This document shows, piece by piece, positions 60,609 through 64,000 of a DNA stretch of 64,000 nt (within the stretch, counting starts at the first letter, position 1; each line of letters opens with the position of its first letter). The DNA is taken from the NCBI RefSeq assembly GCF_900142655.1, contig NZ_FRBQ01000001.1, positions 808,115 through 872,114 of the forward strand, read 5' to 3'. The position numbers and the translations under genes are program-made. The notes beneath the pieces were generated by a model. The model saw only the letters and a list, made by a program, of their open reading frames with translations, was not told the DNA's origin and made no database searches. The DNA comes from Phytopseudomonas punonensis (lineage in GTDB: Bacteria; Pseudomonadota; Gammaproteobacteria; Pseudomonadales; Pseudomonadaceae).

Positions 60609-61084
60609 AGCGCCTGCTGCTGCTCGCCTGCGTCCTGTTGCTGACGGCGTGTGCTGCCCGCACGCCGCTTCCGGCAGAGTCACCTGCGCTAACAAAACCA
60701 CTGCCGATCTCACTGCAGGTAAGCACCGCTGACGGCCAGGACTGGCTACTGGTGATCCAGGCCGAGGGCAGCAATCTGCGCCTGTCGCTGTTCGATCCGC
60801 TTGGCGTGCCTTTGGCGCGGCAGTCGCTGATCGCCGGCGCCTGGCACAATGACGGCCTGCTGCCGCCTAACGCGCCGGCGCGGGAATTGTTCGCGGCCCT
60901 GCTGTTCGCCCTTACGCCGCCTAGCGAATTGCCACGCGCCTACGCCAAGGCTGACTGGCAGGAAACCGCCAACAGCCGCCAACTCGCGCCGGATTGGCAG
61001 ATCAATTACCGGGAACACGACATCATCGAACTGGCCAACGGCAAACAGCGTTATCGGGTCAGCCCGCTGGAGACGCAACCATGA
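60605..61084 (+). CDS. DUF3261 lipoprotein (aryl polyene operon)
   Basis: 159 residues. A lipoprotein signal ends at LTAC (Cys16). The mature domain contains LRLSLFDPLGVPLARQSLIAGAW, the DUF3261 pattern seen in APE clusters. It is probably an outer-membrane lipoprotein receiving the pigment from the LolA/MMPL pair, by analogy with LolB. It overlaps both neighbours by 4 bases. Confidence 0.85.
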   Translation: MKRLLLLACVLLLTACAARTPLPAESPALTKPLPISLQVSTADGQDWLLVIQAEGSNLRLSLFDPLGVPLARQSLIAGAWHNDGLLPPNAPARELFAALLFALTPPSELPRAYAKADWQETANSRQLAPDWQINYREHDIIELANGKQRYRVSPLETQP

Positions 61085-62283
61085 TCGCCCGCCTCGACGC
61101 CCTCGGCGTAGTCTGCTCCCTTGGTCAGGGCAAACAGGCCGTGGCCGACGCCCTGTTCGCGGGCGACACCAGCGGCATGCGCCTTCAGAACGGCTGGATC
61201 CCCGAGCGCAGCGTGACCGTAGGTGCAGTCGAAGGGCTATTGCCTGATATGCCTGCCGGCTTTGAGCAGGCAGCGAGCCGCAACAATCGGCTGCTGCTGG
61301 CGGCGGCCCTAGAAATTCACGAAGAGATTCAAGACGCCATTTCCCGCTATGGCGTCGGGCGCATCGCAGTGATGCTCGGCACCAGCACCTCGGGCATCGC
61401 CGAAGCGGGCGAGCATATCGCCAACTACATAAATAGCGGCGTAGTGCCTGCCGAGTACCTTTACTGCAACCAGGAAATCGCCGCACCGGCGACTTTCCTC
61501 GCCGACTGGCTGGGTTTGAGCGGGCCGGTGTACTGCCAATCCACCGCCTGCACCTCCAGCGCCCGCGCGCTGCTCAGCGCCCAACGCCTGCTGCAGCTGG
61601 GCGTTTGCGATGCCGTGCTGTGCGGCGGCGTGGACAGCCTGTGCAAGCTGACCCTGAACGGCTTCGCCAGCCTGGAAGCGGTGTCGGACGAGCGCTGCAA
61701 TCCGTTTTCGGCCAACCGCCATGGCATCAATATCGGTGAAGCCGCCGCGCTGTTTCTGATGACCCGCGCGGATTCAGATGAGCCCGCTTCAGGCATCGCC
61801 CTGCTCGGCGGCGGCGCGACTTCCGACGCCCACCATATTTCCGCGCCGCATCCCGAAGGCCTCGGCGCCCAGCAGGCCATGCACAAGGCGCTGAACGCGG
61901 CTGGCCTGGCAGCCGAGCAGATCAGCTATCTGAACCTGCACGGCACGGCCACCATTCATAACGATGCCATGGAGAGCCTCGCCGTCCAGGCGCTGTTTCC
62001 AGAGGGCGTGGCCTGCTCGTCGAGCAAGGCGCTGACTGGCCATACGCTCGGCGCGGCCGGAGCGCTGGAAGCGGCGTTCTGCTGGCTGACGCTGAGCAAC
62101 TACAACAGCGCCAAGCGCCTGCCGCCTCACGTCTGGGACGGCGTGGCCGATACGCAACTGCCGCGCCTGGCGCTGGTCGAAGCGCCCGGTGCGCTGCCAG
62201 CGACTGGGCGCCGTTACCTGATGAGCAATTCGTTCGCCTTTGGCGGCAACAATATTTCCTTGATTCTGGGAGACCTGCCGTGA
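61081..62283 (+). CDS. apeO: beta-ketoacyl-ACP synthase (aryl polyene, ApeO-like)
   Basis: 400 residues of KAS I/II type with active-site Cys157 in YCQSTACTSSARALLS and the two histidines in LNLHGTATIHNDA and LTGHTLGAAG. It should elongate the polyene with malonyl-ACP as partner of the chain-length factor encoded first in the operon. The block KS-DH-KR-KS that starts here matches apeO-apeP-apeQ-apeR in order. It overlaps the lipoprotein stop and the dehydratase start by 4 bases each. Confidence 0.9.
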   Translation: MIARLDALGVVCSLGQGKQAVADALFAGDTSGMRLQNGWIPERSVTVGAVEGLLPDMPAGFEQAASRNNRLLLAAALEIHEEIQDAISRYGVGRIAVMLGTSTSGIAEAGEHIANYINSGVVPAEYLYCNQEIAAPATFLADWLGLSGPVYCQSTACTSSARALLSAQRLLQLGVCDAVLCGGVDSLCKLTLNGFASLEAVSDERCNPFSANRHGINIGEAAALFLMTRADSDEPASGIALLGGGATSDAHHISAPHPEGLGAQQAMHKALNAAGLAAEQISYLNLHGTATIHNDAMESLAVQALFPEGVACSSSKALTGHTLGAAGALEAAFCWLTLSNYNSAKRLPPHVWDGVADTQLPRLALVEAPGALPATGRRYLMSNSFAFGGNNISLILGDLP

Positions 62284-62750
62284 GTGTTTGGCCCGTCGCC
62301 GAGCTGGTGCCCCACGCCGGTGACATGATTCTGATCGACGAGGTGCTGGCGTTTGGCGCCGAACATATCGACACCCGTTTGGTGGTCCGCCCGGACGGCC
62401 TGTTCAGCCAGGCCGACGGCAGCCTGCCAGCGACTGTCGGCATCGAGCTGATGGCCCAGAGCGTCGCCGCGTTCGCGGGCTGTCACGCCCGTGAACAAGG
62501 GCTGCCGGTGGAGCTGGGCTTTCTGCTCGGCACGCGTAATTTCGTCTGCAACGTGGATCGCTTCCCGGCCGGCACTACACTGCACATCCACGCCACCCGC
62601 TCGCTGCAGGACGACAACGGCATGTGCGTGTTCGAGTGCCGCCTGGAAGGCCCGGATATTCTCGTCGAGGCGCGCCTGAACGTGTTTCAGCCACGTGACG
62701 TGACCACCTACATTCAAGAGTCGCCCATTTCTCAGGAGCCGTCTGCATGA
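62280..62750 (+). CDS. apeP: hydroxyacyl-ACP dehydratase-like hotdog protein (ApeP-like)
   Basis: 156 residues from GTG. Single hotdog domain with the family start AELVPHAGDMILIDEVL (His12) and ATVGIELMAQSVAAFAGCHARE. It is the second dehydratase of the system, after the one fused to the ligase; in Xenorhabdus the ApeI and ApeP dehydratases work together to make the all-trans polyene. It overlaps both neighbours by 4 bases. Confidence 0.88.
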   Translation: MSVWPVAELVPHAGDMILIDEVLAFGAEHIDTRLVVRPDGLFSQADGSLPATVGIELMAQSVAAFAGCHAREQGLPVELGFLLGTRNFVCNVDRFPAGTTLHIHATRSLQDDNGMCVFECRLEGPDILVEARLNVFQPRDVTTYIQESPISQEPSA

Positions 62751-63475
62751 GCGAGACCATTCTGGTCACCGGATCGAGCCGCGGTATCGGCCGTGCTATC
62801 GCCCTGCGCCTGGCGCGCGCCGGTTTCGACCTGGTGCTGCACTGCCGTTCGCGACGCGACGAAGCCGAAATAGTCCAGCGCGAGATCGAAGGCCTCGGCC
62901 AGCAAGCGCGCATCCTGCAGTTCGACGTCGCCGACCGCGTCGCCTGTCGTGACGCCCTGGAGACAGACGTGGAAGCCCACGGCGCCTATTACGGCGTGGT
63001 CTGCAACGCCGGGCTGACCCGCGATGGCGCCTTTCCGGCGCTCAGCGAGGAAGACTGGGATGTGGTGCTGCGCACAAATCTGGATGGTTTCTACAACGTC
63101 CTACATCCGCTGACGATGCCGATGGTGCGCCGTCGCAAGCCAGGGCGTATCGTCTGTATCACCTCGGTTTCCGGGTTGATCGGCAACCGCGGCCAGGTCA
63201 ATTACAGCGCCTCGAAGGCCGGCATCATCGGCGCGGCCAAGGCGCTGGCCATCGAACTGGGCAAGCGCAAGATAACCGTCAACTGCGTGGCACCGGGGCT
63301 GATCGATACCGAGATTCTCGACGAGCACGTACCGCTCGAGGAGATTCTCAAGATGATCCCCACGGCCCGCATGGGCACCCCGGAAGAAGTCGCCGGCACG
63401 GTGAATTTTCTGATGTCCGAAGAGGCGGCGTACATCACCCGCCAGGTAATCGCCGTCAATGGCGGTCTGTGTTGA
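62747..63475 (+). CDS. apeQ: FabG-like 3-ketoacyl-ACP reductase (ApeQ-like)
   Basis: 242 residues, short-chain dehydrogenase. NADPH motif TGSSRGIGRAIALRL lies near the start, VCNAGLTRDG is the NAG motif, and the catalytic Ser and YxxxK are in CITSVSGLIGNRGQVNYSASKAG. It reduces the beta-keto group in each cycle of polyene growth. Overlaps the dehydratase by 4 bases. Confidence 0.92.
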   Translation: MSETILVTGSSRGIGRAIALRLARAGFDLVLHCRSRRDEAEIVQREIEGLGQQARILQFDVADRVACRDALETDVEAHGAYYGVVCNAGLTRDGAFPALSEEDWDVVLRTNLDGFYNVLHPLTMPMVRRRKPGRIVCITSVSGLIGNRGQVNYSASKAGIIGAAKALAIELGKRKITVNCVAPGLIDTEILDEHVPLEEILKMIPTARMGTPEEVAGTVNFLMSEEAAYITRQVIAVNGGLC

Positions 63476-63494
63476 TGAAGAGCGAAGTGGCACG

Positions 63495-64000
63495 ATGAAG
63501 CGCGTAGTCGTTACCGGCATGGCCGGCATTACCTCTCTGGGCGATAGCTGGGAGAGCATCTCGGCGAACTTTCGCGCCAACCGCAACGGCATTCGGTTCA
63601 TGCACGAGTGGGATCGCTTCGCCGAGCTGAACACCCGCCTGGGCGGCCCGGTTGACGAGTTCGTGGTGCCAAGCCACTGGACGCGTAAACAACTGCGCAG
63701 CATGGGCCGCGTTTCGAAACTCTCGGTGTATGCCGCCGAACGCGCACTGGAACATGCCGGGCTGCTTGGCGATGCCAGCATCAAGGACGGGCGCATGGGC
63801 GTGGCCTGCGGCTCATCCACCGGCAGCACCGATGAGGTGAAAGCGTTTGGCAACATGCTGATCAACTCGGTGGCCGACGGCCTCAACGCCAACTCCTACA
63901 TCCGCATGATGCCGCACACCACGGCGGCCAATATCAGCATCTTCTTCGGCCTCACCGGCCGGCTGATCCCGACATCCAGCGCCTGTACCAGTGGCAGCCA
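63495..64000 (+). CDS. apeR: second beta-ketoacyl-ACP synthase (ApeR-like), cut by window end
   Basis: The first 168 residues are present, from MKRVVVTGMAGITSLGDSW to just past active-site Cys164 in IPTSSACTSGS. It is a full FabF-like ketosynthase N-terminus with the conserved GVACGSSTGSTDE. ApeR-type enzymes are thought to act in priming or early elongation. An earlier ATG at 63475 stops after seven codons and is rejected. The gene and perhaps the operon continue past 64000. Confidence 0.9.
   Translation, partial: MKRVVVTGMAGITSLGDSWESISANFRANRNGIRFMHEWDRFAELNTRLGGPVDEFVVPSHWTRKQLRSMGRVSKLSVYAAERALEHAGLLGDASIKDGRMGVACGSSTGSTDEVKAFGNMLINSVADGLNANSYIRMMPHTTAANISIFFGLTGRLIPTSSACTSGS

Noticed and set aside
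63475..63495. ATG at 63475 as start of the last ketosynthase
   Set aside because: It reaches a TGA after seven codons; the family N-terminus MKRVVVTGMAG begins at 63495.

Overview
The window reads as a chromosomal segment of a GC-rich gammaproteobacterium, almost certainly a Pseudomonas. The order of housekeeping genes from about 1.3 to 26.8 kb (orphan GspE ATPase, gcvT-gcvH, iron ABC transporter, ubiI-ubiH-pepP-ygfB, zapA-6S RNA-ygfA, quinone oxidoreductase, ubiD, rho, trxA, ppx) follows the known P. aeruginosa PA5210-PA5241 order. Dispersed palindromic repeats of the kind common in the P. mendocina/alcaligenes/stutzeri side of the genus also occur. Species assignment is inference.

Layout. 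1-6.7 kb: end of an unrecognised gene, a DUF502 membrane protein, an orphan type II secretion/type IV pilus ATPase, a chemoreceptor, a qmcA-nfeD pair and a DUF2388 protein. 6.7-8.3 kb: gcvT-gcvH, without gcvP. 8.5-11.9 kb: ferric-iron ABC permease, lipoprotein and binding protein, without an ATPase. 12-16.8 kb: ubiquinone hydroxylases ubiI and ubiH with a thioesterase, pepP and ygfB. 16.9-18.4 kb: coiled-coil protein, zapA, 6S RNA and ygfA. 18.4-28.7 kb: a 43-residue membrane protein, EVE, FliL-like and quinone oxidoreductase genes, a flavin reductase with ubiD, rho, trxA, ppx, and a K+/H+ antiporter where ppk might have been expected. 28.8-33.9 kb: mscK-type channel, selO and a DUF6429 gene.

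33.9-37.8 kb is an AT-rich accessory island. It holds three genes separated by sites with the sequence and fold of integron attC sites (36080-36165 and 36811-36877) and a truncated third site at 37388. No integrase is visible, so it looks like a CALIN, a cluster of attC sites lacking integrase. The first cassette encodes an OLD-like ATPase-TOPRIM protein, a plausible anti-phage factor. The next two encode unrecognised membrane-anchored proteins. The island lies between intact selO and a diverged duplicate of the last ~65 codons of selO. This is the best candidate here for an undescribed system.

37.9-46.4 kb carries a GFA-type zinc protein, a ComJ-like protein, a ccdAB toxin-antitoxin pair, an OsmC-YcaO fusion, a small membrane protein, an alpha/beta hydrolase, trxC, a double universal stress protein and an orphan ParA.

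46.6-64.0 kb (running off the end) is one long, tightly overlapping aryl polyene (APE, xanthomonadin-like) pigment operon. It contains chain-length factor, two acyltransferases, two ACPs, a membrane protein, a fused AMP-ligase/dehydratase, glycosyltransferase, MIO ammonia-lyase, thioesterase, LolA-like carrier, MMPL exporter, CPA2-like transporter, halogenase-like flavoprotein, methyltransferase and DUF3261 lipoprotein. It ends with the KS-DH-KR-KS block. Distinctive points are the ligase-dehydratase fusion, an ammonia-lyase with an unusual Phe-His selectivity pair, and a flavoprotein that keeps the halogenase WxWxIP motif and lysine.
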